DNA of 64,000 nucleotides from Calliopum simillimum (Eukaryota; Arthropoda; Insecta; Diptera; Lauxaniidae): contig OX638371.1 in NCBI GenBank assembly GCA_951812925.1, forward strand, positions 49,326,101 through 49,390,100. Direction: 5' to 3'. Below, one piece after another: positions 12,620-23,210 of this stretch. The notes below the pieces were generated by a model, which saw only the letters and a list, made by a program, of their open reading frames with translations, had not been told where the DNA came from and did not search any database. The translations under genes were made by a program, and so were the position numbers. The first letter of the stretch is position 1. Every line of letters starts with the position of its first letter.

Positions 12620-12925
12620 TGCGGTGGTCATAGTGCTAAACGAACAGTTGCCGAATTTCGGTTGCCTAACGAAAACCTAACGTGGGGGTCATAGTGATAA
12701 ACGAACAGTTGCCTAGTTTCGGAATGCCTAACAATTGCCTAGTTAGGCAGGCTTAGGATATTCCTAAATAAGGTTTGCCTAATGCGGTAGTCATAGTGAT
12801 AAACGAACAGTTGCCTAGTTTCGGAATGCCTAACATTTGCCTAATTGGGCAGGCTTAAGATTTACCTAATGAACGCCTAATGCGCTTGTCATAATGAAAA
12901 ACGAGAAGTTGCCGAATTTCGGTAA
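12620..12925. repeat. Four subterminal repeats
   Basis: Four diverged copies of GTCATAGTGATAAACGAACA, each followed by GTTGCC and TTTCGG, occur at about 12,628, 12,687, 12,791 and 12,887. Spacing is irregular (about 59, 104 and 96 bp). Subterminal arrays of this kind are often transposase-binding sites; that role is inferred. Confidence 0.6.
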
Positions 12926-13312
12926 ATCTGGGGAAAAAGTAATGCGATATTAATGAGAACATTTGAAGATGCTCCAAAATTAAATAATATAAATGTACGA
13001 ATAAAATGTTTGTTCTAATCTATAAGATAAAATATTATTAAAATCTAGTATTTTTAGTGCTTTTATTGCTCTCAAAAAGTAACATTTTCATTTTATTAGT
13101 ACCACGATTAATACCACACGAACTTAAGATCATGACAGCTGTCATAGTTTTTTTACCAGGGACTCCATTGTGAATTTTCTTTTTCTACGTGCTTATACGA
13201 GCATATATAAAATGACGTCTAAAACACAGCTACATATTTTTTATTTTCCTTTCGTGCCAAAAAACTCATTTGTTTCAAAATACTCTTAGGCCTTTGCCAT
13301 TTTTACTTGTGG

Positions 13313-13620
13313 TGGTGGTTGGTAATCGGTAGAACACCAAAAAATGTAAGATTCATGGGACGAACAATTTCTCTTAGTTCCGTTTTCCAAAAACTTACGG
13401 AGATATAGAAATCGGAAGATCGGGATATGGCTTTACGAAAACCGGAACCTCTTGATAGAATTTAAAAATATTGATGCCAAATTAATGGTATTTTAATTCA
13501 CTACAAATTTGGTTTACAAAAGTTTTAAATCCGAGTCATGATTTTCGAAATATGGCAAATTTTCGTACATTTTGACTAATTCTTTTTTTGCAAGTCTATG
13601 CCATTTTAATTTGTTCGATA
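13313..13620. repeat. Half copy of the foldback family seen at 36.6-37.3 kb
   Basis: GGTAATCGGTAGAACACC and the sequence after it match one arm of the element at 36,630-37,340, including GGAGATATAGAAATCGGAAG. The second arm is missing. Confidence 0.6.
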
Positions 13621-13928
13621 TATATGTATTAGGGATGTCAATTTTTGAGCCTTTTGGCGAGCCCGAGATTTCCGGGATTATAAATTGCAATCCCGAAATT
13701 GAAAAAAACCAACACTTTAAATTTATGCGGTTTTTTTTTTTTAAATAGAACAATTCTAACCAAAAATAGTAATTTTCACTGCATTTGCCTGTTCTGAATC
13801 CGAATCGGTCTATCGCGTACGGTTTTGACATGTCCTTAACTAAAAGTTCAAAAAATATGATTTTTGAGGTTATATGGAGTATGCACGAAATTATTTTCTA
13901 TTAAATGCAGCATCTCGTTCTAATCTTT

Positions 13929-14305
13929 AGCCGTGTTCTTTTGACGCGTATATACTTATGAATGGTGAGTCGTACGATAAAAAGTCCAAGGGTATTTTTC
14001 AGGGAGAACCACATGCTCTACAAATAATTTTGATCTTTTGTAAAAATAATATTTAGATAAATAATAATTATTTAGAAGTTATTTAAAAAAAAGTAATTTT
14101 TTGCCGTTTATCGGCGCTTAACCAGTTTTTATAGAATAACTCCTAAAAGATAAATTTTTTAAATATAAAATGAAAAGTTTTTGTAGAGAACGTGATTCTC
14201 CATAAAAAAGTTCCCTAGAGTTTTTATTGTGCGACTCACTGTTCATGAGTTATTGCAATTTAAAAATATACACAATTGTATATACGCGTCAAAAAGAACA
14301 CGGCT
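13929..14305. mobile_element. MITE with AGCCGTGTTCTTTTGACGCG ends
   Basis: The left end 13,929-13,954 and right end 14,281-14,305 are inverted copies. An inner inverted pair (GGTGAGTCGTACGATAAAAA near 13,964 and TTTTTATTGTGCGACTCACT near 14,221) gives it a two-step hairpin. Partial relatives occur near 21,650 and at 40,430-41,035. No coding content. Confidence 0.72.
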
Positions 14306-15003
14306 TTTGTCTTCAAAATGAGCTATGATATAGTATCAAAGGATTTTCTTATAAAAAGTTACGATAATTTCAAATGGTATCATGAATTTATAACTAATTT
14401 TGAAGGCACAAAATAGTACTATATTACGCATTCAATAGAAAATAGTTTCGAGTGTCCTCCATATAACCTCACAAATCGTGATATTTCAACTTTGAGTTGA
14501 GGATATCTCAAAAACCATACGTGATAGACCAATTTTGATGCCAGATTCAGATTGAGGATCGACAGATACATCGAAAACTAATATTTTGTTGAGAATTGTT
14601 CTTATTTTTTTTTTTAACTGCATAAATCTAAAGTGTTTCTTTTTTTCTAAATTCAATTACCAACAAAATGAGTAATGTCGGATCAAAATCGGTACTTGTT
14701 GAACAATATTAAATAATGTTTACCTAATTTTTTTAACATAATTTCATATTTTTGATAAAAATAGTTTTAATCAATCCCGGGATTTGCATCGACTCTACCC
14801 TCCACCGCTTGTCTAAATAGAGTTAGGAATCAAATCATCCATCGGCAGCCCTGACATTTGATTTGTTGTTCGGTTTGTGAATAAAATTCTAATAGAATGT
14901 AGTTCCAAAAAAGTATTTTCCATCTTGGATTGAACATAATCGTAAGTGCTTTTGTTCTATTTAATAAATAAATCAATTTAAGCGATAGCGTAATCATTTT
15001 CTC

Positions 15004-15906
15004 ATGAAGGAATGCCTATACCTACAACAACTGAGCCAGATTCTGAAGCAGACGCCGCAACAACAAAACTCCCCAAATCCTAGTCAAAGTATCACTGCCA
15101 ACATTGGGACAATGCCTTGCTGGTATTATGACAAATAAGAGTTGAAAGACACAGCATCTGTATTGGATCACATAACATTGGACACGGAACGTCGCTGTCG
15201 CAAAGAAGGCGCACGCTTCATCATGAGTTGTGGCACCGAAATAGGCCTTGGACGCAATATCATTGCTATCGGAGTGGTGTACTTTCATCGCTTTTATATG
15301 TTTCATTCGTTTAAGAGCTTTCCGCGTTATGTCACTGCATGCTGTGGCATCTTCTTGGCGGGCAAAGTGGAGGAAACGCCCAAGAAATGCAAGGATATAA
15401 TAAATACTGCACGTGGACGTTTAACGGACACGCAATTCTATTCATTCGGAGAAGATCCAAAGGAGGTGCGTTAGAAGAAAACTAAATTTATTATTATTTG
15501 GGTAAATTTTTCTTAAATTCTCTTATAGGAAGTTATGACTTTGGAGCGTATTCTGCTGCAAACCATAAAATTCGATCTCCAGGTGGAACATCCATACACA
15601 TTCTTGCTCAAATATGCGAAATGCTTCAAAGGCGATCAGCAGAAACTTCAAAAAATGGTGCAAATGGCATGGAATTTCGTAAATGATTCCTTAAGCACTT
15701 TCATCTGTCTACAGTGGGAACCAGAGATGATTGCAGTTGCTCAGATACATCTTGCTAGTAAATTAAGTAAATTCACTGTCGCTGATTGGGTTGGTCGTCT
15801 GCCGGCGCATTTGCGTTATGCTTTAAGTTGCGAACTGGCGCTTAAGTTTAACTGCACCAAAGCAGCCGAAGGGGTACGTATACTTAAAAAAATTTTTACG
15901 AAATAA
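15004..15906 (+). pseudogene. CycK: Cyclin K fragment, two exons with an intron and a premature stop
   Basis: Cyclin K partners CDK12/13 in phosphorylating the RNA polymerase II tail. From the ATG at 15,004 the frame gives a glutamine-rich lead, then TMPCWYYDK, where TAA at 15,136-15,138 interrupts the expected lysine-glutamate run. It continues [37 protein letters not shown] and [15 protein letters not shown] to EDPKE. A canonical intron follows (GTGCGT at 15,466; TTATAG before 15,530). Exon 2 resumes [20 protein letters not shown] and [15 protein letters not shown] up to [10 protein letters not shown]. After about 15,795 the protein no longer resembles cyclin K. The retained intron argues for a DNA-level copy, not a retrocopy. 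Confidence 0.88.
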
Positions 15907-16099
15907 TGCGCAGCTTTCTTGAAAAATGTTTTGAGATAATTACGCTTTTCTTTCCTGGTTGAAGAACAAATGCAATGATATTCAGATATGTATATGTTAC
16001 TATTTGAAATCGAACTGAATCCTTTAGTCAAAAACATTTTTCTAGGGTTGTCACGTTATTTCTTAACAGTGTCCAATGAAATTAATTTTTTTTCTTTGC

Positions 16100-16235
16100 A
16101 GATGGTTTCGTTAAAACTTTTTCAAAATCGAAAGAAGATCTTAGTGAGTATACCATCATAAAATCATTGGCTCTTCATCACTGCAGGGATTGGAATGGTG
16201 GTCGTGCTGCACGTGATAATAAGGGTTTTTGATTG
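16100..16235 (+). other. Exon-like stretches after the cyclin K homology, unrecognised
   Basis: A TTCTTTGCAG acceptor-like site at about 16,092-16,101 follows a GTACGT donor-like site at 15,874. The next bases are open for some 30 codons in one frame (KTFSKSKEDL, then HHCRDWNGGRAAR). I cannot assign a family. They may be remnants of another gene joined to the cyclin K piece, or chance. Confidence 0.25.
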
Positions 16236-16461
16236 AAATCCGCAGCAGATTTTATTTCTGAATTTTTTTTGAAGTTCTACTATTGACTTTTTGGTTGTAA
16301 ATTGTCACTTTAATGCAAAAAGACGTTACAACAAAATAACTCAAATTCATTTCAGAGTGCACTTCTATAATTTTTCTTATTTCTAGCGATATGTCGAACC
16401 ATGTTGTTACGTCCTTTTGCATTTTCGTGCCGATATGTTGATACATATCTATTCAATAGAC

Positions 16462-16672
16462 TTAGCATGGAAGACGAAACAAATCGAATGACTGATTTTC
16501 AATTGCTTACAACTTCAAAGTTAAGACAAGAATTGAAATTTTTGTTTATAAACTTAATTCTTTGAGTTAAAATGGAAGCTTAAGTCTAACCAAGTTTTTA
16601 ATGAAAATTTGAATAGGCTGATATTAACGATTTATTTTAAGTCACCCGATTCGTTTCGTCTTCCATGCTAAT
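16462..16672. mobile_element. Short foldback element
   Basis: TTAGCATGGAAGACGAAACA (16,462) is the inverse of the right end at 16,653-16,672 (TCGTTTCGTCTTCCATGCTAA). Arms are about 35 bp. No coding content. Confidence 0.7.
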
Positions 16673-16839
16673 GTTATAATTAAAGGCAACTTCTTTAAGA
16701 TTTCCTTTCAATACATGATTCATTCATTCTTCCAAACAATTGTTTCATTAAAACCCTATTTTATTAAATTTTACGGTTCAAAAACTAAATAAGGATTGTC
16801 AGATATGTCTGCAATTGTATTTATTTTCAATAAGGACTG

Positions 16840-17205
16840 TTCCGTAATCCGTGTGGTTTCAATTATTTTCCATTTTGGAAGCTTTTGATTAAAATGGTAA
16901 GTCACGCGATTAAAAGTATCAAAATCTGTTTTGTGCAGAATTACAGGCTCTACAAATAATATTGATTTACATTTACGAGAAAGTACCCGTTTAGGAAATA
17001 TTCGACAAAATCGAATTTTTCGACTTTTTGCGATTTTTTAAGAAAATTACCTATCGATTACTTTTTTGTTAATCCGAACTTATATAATTTGTACAACCTG
17101 CAATTCTCCACAATAGATATTCCAATTCTTTTTATCGTTCGACTCACGGTTTTAATCAAAAAGCCCCCTAAATAATAAGTAATTGAAATCACACGGATTT
17201 CGGAA
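16840..17205. mobile_element. MITE with TTCCGTAATCCGTGTGG ends
   Basis: The ends 16,840-16,866 and 17,180-17,205 are inverted copies. An inner inverted pair again contains a GTRAGTCACGCGAT-like word and CGTTCGACTCACGG, the same two-step layout as the MITE at 13,929-14,305, so the two families may be related. Confidence 0.68.
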
Positions 17206-18174
17206 TAAATCTGAATTATCTTTAATGTGATCAGTTATTATAATTTAGCATATTAACAATTCTTAAAAAATTAAGATAGAAATAAGAAGTAATATTTTTA
17301 ATAAATTACTAAAAAAATACAGAGCTATTTTTAATTTTATTGATTTGAAGATTATTATGAGTTAGGCGTGAATTAGGGCCCAATTGGTTTTGCCTAAGCA
17401 GAACGTTAGGGTCAAGTGCGAAATCCGAACGATGGCCTGGTTTGGTAAGCCTCAAATTTTCCTAAATACGAACGCCTACCTAATTAGGCCGGCATTAGGC
17501 ATTCCTTATTGGGAAAATATGGGGAACTCCGTTACATCCGATATGAGGGCCTTGTTAGGCGCCCGCGTTTGGCCCTAACGTTCTGGTTAGGCAAAACTAA
17601 CGGGGCCCTAATTGTCGCCGCACAAAATTTTCTAGTGGGTACTATTGTCTCTAAAAAAATTTTGAAAATTTTGCATAAAAAAAAATATTAACTGCAAGGT
17701 AAAATTTTTAATCGTAGAGATATGGTTCATAATAATATTCATAGAATTGAATGAACTTTCAGCCTAGGTTGGTGTTTTGTTTGAAAAAATTCATCTAAAA
17801 ATATGAATCGTTTATTTTGAAAATCGGTCGTAATAATCGGATATTTGATCAACATCACTTTTTCAAATACATACCATCAATTCCACACCATCAAGCAAAC
17901 TTTCAAACCTCATTTTATTGATTATTGGCAGAATATCAGCCAAATCATATTATGACATTACTTTTGTCTCTATAAGAATTTTTAAAATTTAGTATGAAAA
18001 TAAAAAAAATGTTAAATGCAAGGTAAAGTTTTCGATCGAAAATGTGCCGTACTATAGTTGAACGCAGAGGTATGGTTCCCTGGGAAAATATTCATAGAAT
18101 TGAATGAGCTTTCACATAGGGGGGTAGCCAAGGTCGATAAAATTTCGACCATACAATTTGGCCCATCCTAGTAT

Positions 18175-19040
18175 ACATATATGTGGCTTATGTGTTTTCA
18201 TTCAAATTTTTGATTTTCGATTTGGCAATAGGGAATTTTGTCTATAAATGATAAGCCACATGTGCGCACATACAATTTATCGTTTAAGAGCTATTCCATT
18301 AAATAAAAGAAAATGTAGAAAAACTGTTTTATGGAATAATATATATCGTCCCTTTACAAGTGAAAAGTACTGAGTTAGTTTTCCCGAGTTTAGAGTAATT
18401 TGGTATTCCTGGTCTAAAATATTACAGTCTTTAGTTTGATAAGACCCATTTAGCCATATCTTTGTGAAAAAGTGGTTATTTTCATCATAAAAGTAAAAAC
18501 AAAAGACCGATTTTCATACAAAAAAAAACGAAATTTAATTCATTTTCTAAGCAATACAAGCCAAATGGGCCTTCGTCGATAGAAAATAAATATGATTTTC
18601 AAATGTATCAGATAAATTAAGCTTTATATTCTCAGGACCTCACTGGGTCATTCCAAATCCAAAAAATTGTGTTTTTTTTAACAAACTTTCAGTAGATTTT
18701 ATCTCGAATACAATTAGAAACGTCAAGCACTTTATGTTTCATCGGTTTATTTTCCTACAAGGTGCTTAGATAAAATGGGACACCAGTGTCCCGTTGGTCC
18801 TTAAAGGTAAAAATTAAATTTATTTTTTCGTTAAATTCTTTTTTTTTTTAGGTATATAAGAATATTCAAAAAGTTATGGCAGTTATAATTTGAAATCGAA
18901 GTGGAATATTTTAATTAATATATATGCAAAGCTTCAACACCGTAGCAATTTTTTCCATTTATAAAAGAATGTTTTGAATTTTACTGTACCATATTCTAAA
19001 AAAAAATTGAGACTTATTTGATTCGTTTCGTCAGAGTTTG
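18175..19040. other. AT-rich spacer inside the nested complex
   Basis: No gene seen. The text does not match the other side of the inverted-repeat complex, which makes the complex asymmetric. Confidence 0.4.
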
Positions 19041-19176
19041 CAACGAATTATAAAAGTAATCGATCTTGCCAAACATCGATCTTTTTTTGGCGATGTTTCC
19101 TTAAAATCGACGGTTAATTCAGAAAACATCGATGTTCGAAAAATCGATAATTTCCAGTCGATGTCGCAGCTCTAGT

Positions 19177-19789
19177 GCTAGCCACACACGAGGCAACCGT
19201 TGCAGCAACACAGCCATGTTGAAGCAAACGTTGCCTAGTGTGTAGCTGTGTTGTCCATTGATTTTCGTGTTGCCGCAACCGTTGCACAGTGATGCGATCA
19301 GTACAAGCTAGACGGAAAAAACTCGAAATCGAATTTTTACATTCCGAATATGAAAAAATATCAGAAAATATATAATTAACTCATAAGCAATTTTTTAATT
19401 ATGATGTTTTCCAAATTTGTGTCCATGAAATTAGTTGCTATTTTCACAATTTTTTTTTGTACTTCCCAATATCGAAAAGAGTTGAAAATTGGCACACATT
19501 ACGGGCAAAATATTTTTTTTGGAAATATTATAAATTCAAAACCAAATTTTTAAAATGTTGGTGCTATAGAATAGAATTTACGACAAATTCTGCAAAACAT
19601 TTTGGAAAAAAAAGATGGTTACTCCATATTTCTGCCAAACTTTTTTTTATTTAATCAGTGTTAGTCTACTGTAAGCCCTGGAAATGCCTTAGTGCACAAA
19701 TTTACCTTTGACTTTTTTTCTTAATCCACACATATGATGGTACTAAATGTTACTGTATTAATTAGGCTCTGACCGTATTGTCTGAAATA
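19177..19789. other. Spacer with a GTTGC-rich dispersed repeat
   Basis: The stretch 19,180-19,310 has several CAACCGTTGC/GTTGCCGCAAC words and resembles pieces near 26,195-26,280 and 33,480-33,560. The rest is AT-rich without a gene. Confidence 0.4.
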
Positions 19790-21078
19790 TAAAGGGTGTT
19801 TTTTTTAGAGGTATAGAACTTCGAATTGTAATAAAACACAAGAAAATCGTTTTAATGTCCATCAATTTGGCTTTATTGGAAGGATAATTTTATGCCATTA
19901 ATGTTTAAATATGATTTCGGGCATGTGGCCGCCGCGGCTGGCTCGAATAAAGCCAATTCTACAGGTCCAATTTTCAACCACTTTTTCGACCATATGGGGC
20001 CGTATGTCGGCAATAACGCCACGAATGTTGTTCTGGTTTGTTGGCGTAGACGAGCGACTTCACATATCCCCAAAGAAAATAATCCAATGGTGTCAAATCG
20101 CACGATCTTGGTGGCCAATTGACAGGTCCATTCCGCGAAATTATGCGCTCATCGAATGTTTCCTTCAATAAATCGATTGTGACGTGCGCTGTGTGGCATT
20201 TAGCGCCGTCTTGTTGGAACCACAACTCATCCACATTCATGCCATCTAATTCGGGAACAAAATAGTCGGTTATCATGGCTCTATACCGGTCTCCATTAAC
20301 GGTAACTGACTCTCCAGCATTATTTCGGAAGAAGTATGGCCCAATGACTCCACCAGCCCATAGAGCACACCAGACAGTCAGTTTTTGTGAATGTAATGGC
20401 GTCTCAAGGGTCTCATGTGGATTCTCTTCACTCCAAATGCGGCAATTTTGCTTGTTGAAGTAGCCATTCAACCAAAAATGAGCCTCATCACTGAACAAAA
20501 TTTTGCGATGAAAATCAGCATCGAGATCAATCTCATTTTCGGCCCATACACCAAAATCACGACGCATTGCATGGTCTCGCGGCTTTAATTCTTGCACAAG
20601 CTGAATCTTGTAAGGTCGCAAGCCAAGATCTTTGCGCAAAATCTTCCATAAAGTTGATGGACAAAGCTCCAATTGCTGTGCACGGTGGCGAATCGATTCA
20701 TTCGGGTCCTCTTCAACATTTTGCTCTACAGCGGCAATTGTTTCTTCGGTGCGCACTGTTCGACGTCTCTGCGGATGCGTATTATCACATAGAGTAAACG
20801 TAGTGCGAAAACGACCCATGGTTAACCGAATTTATTGCTCTGATGGACGATTATGTCGACCATAAAATGGACGGAGCTTGCGGTAAACTTCGCGAACTGA
20901 ACCATTATTTTCGAAATAAATTTGCACGATTTGCAAGCGTTGTTCTTTTGTCAACCTGTTCATGATGAAATGGCAAACCAAACTGAACATAAATGACATT
21001 AGAGTTGCCAGATTTGACCACAAAATGCCAGTTCTATCTCTATTCAAAAAACAAACCTCTAAAAAAAACACCCTTTAT
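19790..21078 (-). mobile_element. Mariner-like (ITm, DD41D) DNA transposon, about 1.29 kb
   Basis: It is bounded by inverted repeats AAGGGTGTTTTTTTTAGAGG (left, about 19,792) and the reverse complement CCTCTAAAAAAAACACCCTT (right, to about 21,076), each next to TATA, consistent with a TA target duplication. One transposase gene fills the minus strand. The length and ends suit a full-length copy, now inactive because of the gene lesions. Confidence 0.88.
19898..20963 (-). pseudogene. DD41D transposase with one stop and one frameshift
   Basis: Cut-and-paste transposase of the Tc1/mariner superfamily. The likely start at 20,963 (MNRLTKEQRLQIVQIYF) opens a helix-turn-helix N-terminus. TAA at 20,832-20,834 interrupts the frame before MGRFRTTFTLCDNTHPQRRR. 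Catalytic residues are visible: SDEAHFWLNG, then WFQQDGAKCHTA, then CDLTPLDYFLWGYVK. Counting from the second aspartate to the one in TPLD gives 41 intervening residues, hence DD41D. After VYANKPEQ (about 20,040) a frame change occurs, and the C-terminus continues in another frame through RASRGGHMPEIIFKH to a stop at 19,898. It cannot make an intact protein as it stands. Confidence 0.88.
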
Positions 21079-22025
21079 ATAATTTTAAGTCGATGAGACT
21101 TTTCGTGGGGTTTAAATATTTGTAATTTAACACACAATATTTTCACACTGAGAAAAAAAAATAAATACACGAAATAAAAAAAACGAAAAATTTGGTTATA
21201 TATTTCGGTAAATAAAAAAAAATGGTCACTTGATATTTTCACCAAACTTTTTTTTTTTCAACTGAATATTATGTCTACTCTAAGCACTAGGAGTGCCTAA
21301 GTGCGTAAACTTGACATTGTATTTTTTTTTTTTTTTCAACCGATTTGATTGTCCTAAAAATGAAATTTCAAATCCAGGTTCTGAATATTTTTTCTAAATA
21401 TTATAAATGGTTTTTGGGTAATTTCATTACTTTGAGCTCTAATCCGGGTAACATAACAAACACAACACGTTATGTTAATACACAGAAAAAAAAAATCAAT
21501 TACAGAAATAAAAATTTTAAAAAAAATCGTAGATAGCCCGAGAAAAGCAATAAATATTATTAATACATTAAAATAATATAAATAAATTATATTTAATTAT
21601 ATAAATAGTATAAATATGTATAAAAAATAAAAAGTATTAATAATAGGCGTGTTTCTTTGGACGCGTATATATAATTGTATATGTGTGACAAAAAAACGAG
21701 CATCTGCAATTAAATATAACAATTGAAAGCACTGAAAAAATTTGACAGCTGACGAAAAACAAAAATACAAAAAATAAACGAATATCAACAAACTAAAAAG
21801 AATACAACAAGATATCAGCTGAGGAAAATATTTGCATACTATTTATTTAAAAATACAATATTCAACAGACGAAGCGGTAAAAAATTAACGCATAATTCAT
21901 AATTTTTTATACATGATAAGTACATGAACTCTTTTCTAGGTTTTCAATCTTTTGACCGCAAGCCACTTCTTGCGCTTGCTACAAATAAAAATAAGGATTG
22001 CATTCTTAATTTTCGTTAAATAAAT
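21079..22025. other. AT-rich spacer
   Basis: No gene. Near 21,645-21,690 there is a fragment resembling the MITE family at 13,929 (CGTGTTTCTTTGGACGCGTA). Confidence 0.45.
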
Positions 22026-22457
22026 TAAGGGCCAGTTTTTCAGTGCAAGTTTAACTCATTTTCTTGTTTAAACTAAATTTAAGCTCAGGAATGAGTTGTG
22101 ACGACGAAAGTCGGAAACCTCGTTTTCGACACACAAAATCATTTTTTTTGTCATAATTATGTGTTAGAAAAATGCATTGATAGATTTATATGTAAGTCGA
22201 TCTTTGCAAATATATGACTAAAAGTTCAATTAAAAAATCAATTTTCTATATATAAAATGTCATTAAGTAACACACTTAAAAATTCTTAAAGTTATTTGGG
22301 AGAACACGCCCTGATAAGGTGGAAACACCTGCAATCGGTATTGAATTTGTTCCAAAGGAACAACTATACCAAATATCAATAAATAACACAAAACAACAAT
22401 TATGATATATCAATACGTATTAACACACTAACAAAACTGGCAAAAGTCGGCTTCGCA

Positions 22458-22535
22458 GCCGGGCAAGGCTGGTGCAGTGGTAACGACTTCTGCTACCAAC
22501 CGCGAGTTCCTTGGTTCAACTCACGCCCAGGCCTA
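22458..22535 (+). promoter_or_regulatory. tRNA-like pol III promoter, unit 1
   Basis: Box A TGGTGCAGTGG at 22,470-22,480 fits TRGYNNARNNG fully. Box B GGTTCAACTC at 22,513-22,522 fits GGTTCRANNC fully. The 43-bp spacing is right for tRNA-type promoters. The cloverleaf does not close properly (the T stem mispairs), so this is a SINE-like promoter rather than a tRNA gene. Confidence 0.75.
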
Positions 22536-22618
22536 AAACACAAAAAAAGTTTTCAAACTTGCAATTTTTCAATTATAATTAATTTAGTGAAATAAATATA
22601 ATTATAATTAAAACAAAA

Positions 22619-22665
22619 ATAGTCTGATGAGTCTTTGTGGCGAAAGACGAAACATATGTCACTAT
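22619..22665 (+). ncRNA. Type I hammerhead ribozyme, unit 1
   Basis: All core elements are present and pair. Stem I is ATAGT (22,619-22,623) with ACTAT (22,661-22,665). The core is CTGATGA (22,624-22,630). Stem II is GTCTTT (22,631-22,636) with AAAGAC (22,643-22,648), closing loop GTGGCG. GAAA follows at 22,649-22,652. A minimal stem III is formed by C (22,653) with G (22,658) around ATAT, then the GTC cleavage triplet (22,658-22,660). Cutting is expected after 22,660. Such short stem III forms are known from Penelope-like elements and retrozymes, where they often act as dimers (family knowledge). Confidence 0.9.
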
Positions 22666-23002
22666 AGCCGTGTTTTTAATCCGTTCCTTGATTTGTCATA
22701 ATTATGTGTTAGAAAAATGCATTGATAGATTTATATGTAAGTCGATCTTTGCAAATATATGACTAAAAGTTCAATTAAAAAATCAATTTTCTATATATAA
22801 AATGTCATTAAGTAACACACTTAAAAATTCTTAAAGTTATTTGGGAGAACACGCCCTGATAAGGTGGAAACACCTGCAATCGGTATTGAATTTGTTCCAA
22901 AGGAACAACTATACCAAATATCAATAAATAACACAAAACAACAATTATGATATATCAATACGTATTAACACACTAACAAAACTGGCAAAAGTCAGCTTCG
23001 CA

Positions 23003-23080
23003 GCCGGGCAAGGCTGGTGCAGTGGTAACGACTTCTGCTACCAACCGCGAGTTCCTTGGTTCAACTCACGCCCAGGCCTA
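23003..23080 (+). promoter_or_regulatory. tRNA-like pol III promoter, unit 2
   Basis: Box A at 23,015-23,025 and box B at 23,058-23,067, identical to unit 1. A single G-to-A change lies upstream (CAGCTTCGCAGCC). Confidence 0.75.
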
Positions 23081-23163
23081 AAACACAAAAAAAGTTTTCA
23101 AACTTGCAATTTTCCAATTATAATTAATTTAGTGAAATAAATATAATTATAATTAAAACAAAA

Positions 23164-23210
23164 ATAGTCTGATGAGTCTTTGTGGCGAAAGACGAAACAT
23201 ATGTCACTAT
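23164..23210 (+). ncRNA. Type I hammerhead ribozyme, unit 2
   Basis: Identical core to the unit 1 ribozyme. Stem I 23,164-23,168 pairs with 23,206-23,210, CTGATGA is at 23,169-23,175, and the expected cut is after 23,205. It lies exactly 545 nt from the first cut. Confidence 0.9.

Larger units (their letters stand above)
12470..17632. mobile_element. Inner 5.2-kb element with GCCTAA-rich ends, enclosing a cyclin K fragment
   Basis: It interrupts the middle inverted repeat. The left end begins CCCGACTAGAAATTTG; the right end is the inverted form of CCCACTAGAAAATTTTG. Both subterminal zones (12,490-12,925 and 17,355-17,615) are packed with GCCTAA/TTAGGC words and TTAGGGCCC-like blocks. I find no transposase, and no clean target duplication. 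A non-autonomous transposon that has picked up cyclin K sequence is the simplest reading, but flanking copies of one repeat in opposite orientation would look similar. Confidence 0.45.
11833..18174. repeat. Middle inverted repeat pair (TAGGGTGGGCC ends)
   Basis: The left arm 11,833-12,468 and right arm 17,633-18,174 are inverted copies. Ends: TATTAGGGTGGGCC (left) and GGCCCATCCTAGTATA (right). Shared blocks are CATTCAATTCTATGAATATT, CTGCGTTCAAC and ATGTCATAATATGATTTGGC. Each arm itself contains two diverged direct copies of about 0.3-0.4 kb (12,240-12,370 repeats 11,885-11,990). No coding content in the arms. Confidence 0.65.
11485..19176. repeat. Outermost inverted repeat pair (CATCGATGT-rich ends)
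   Basis: AGAGCTGCGACATCGA at about 11,489 and its reverse complement at about 19,159-19,176 bound the whole complex. Each arm is about 140 bp and rich in ATCGATGTTT-like words. I see no matching target duplication, so it may be two separate copies in opposite orientation rather than one element. Confidence 0.5.

Noticed and set aside
15142..15474. Live cyclin K gene
   Set aside because: An in-frame TAA just before the cyclin box and loss of homology after [10 protein letters not shown] leave no complete cyclin fold.
22458..22540. Functional tRNA gene in the 545-bp unit
   Set aside because: Boxes A and B are good and part of the acceptor stem pairs, but the T stem has mismatches and no clean anticodon arm forms; treated as a SINE-like promoter.
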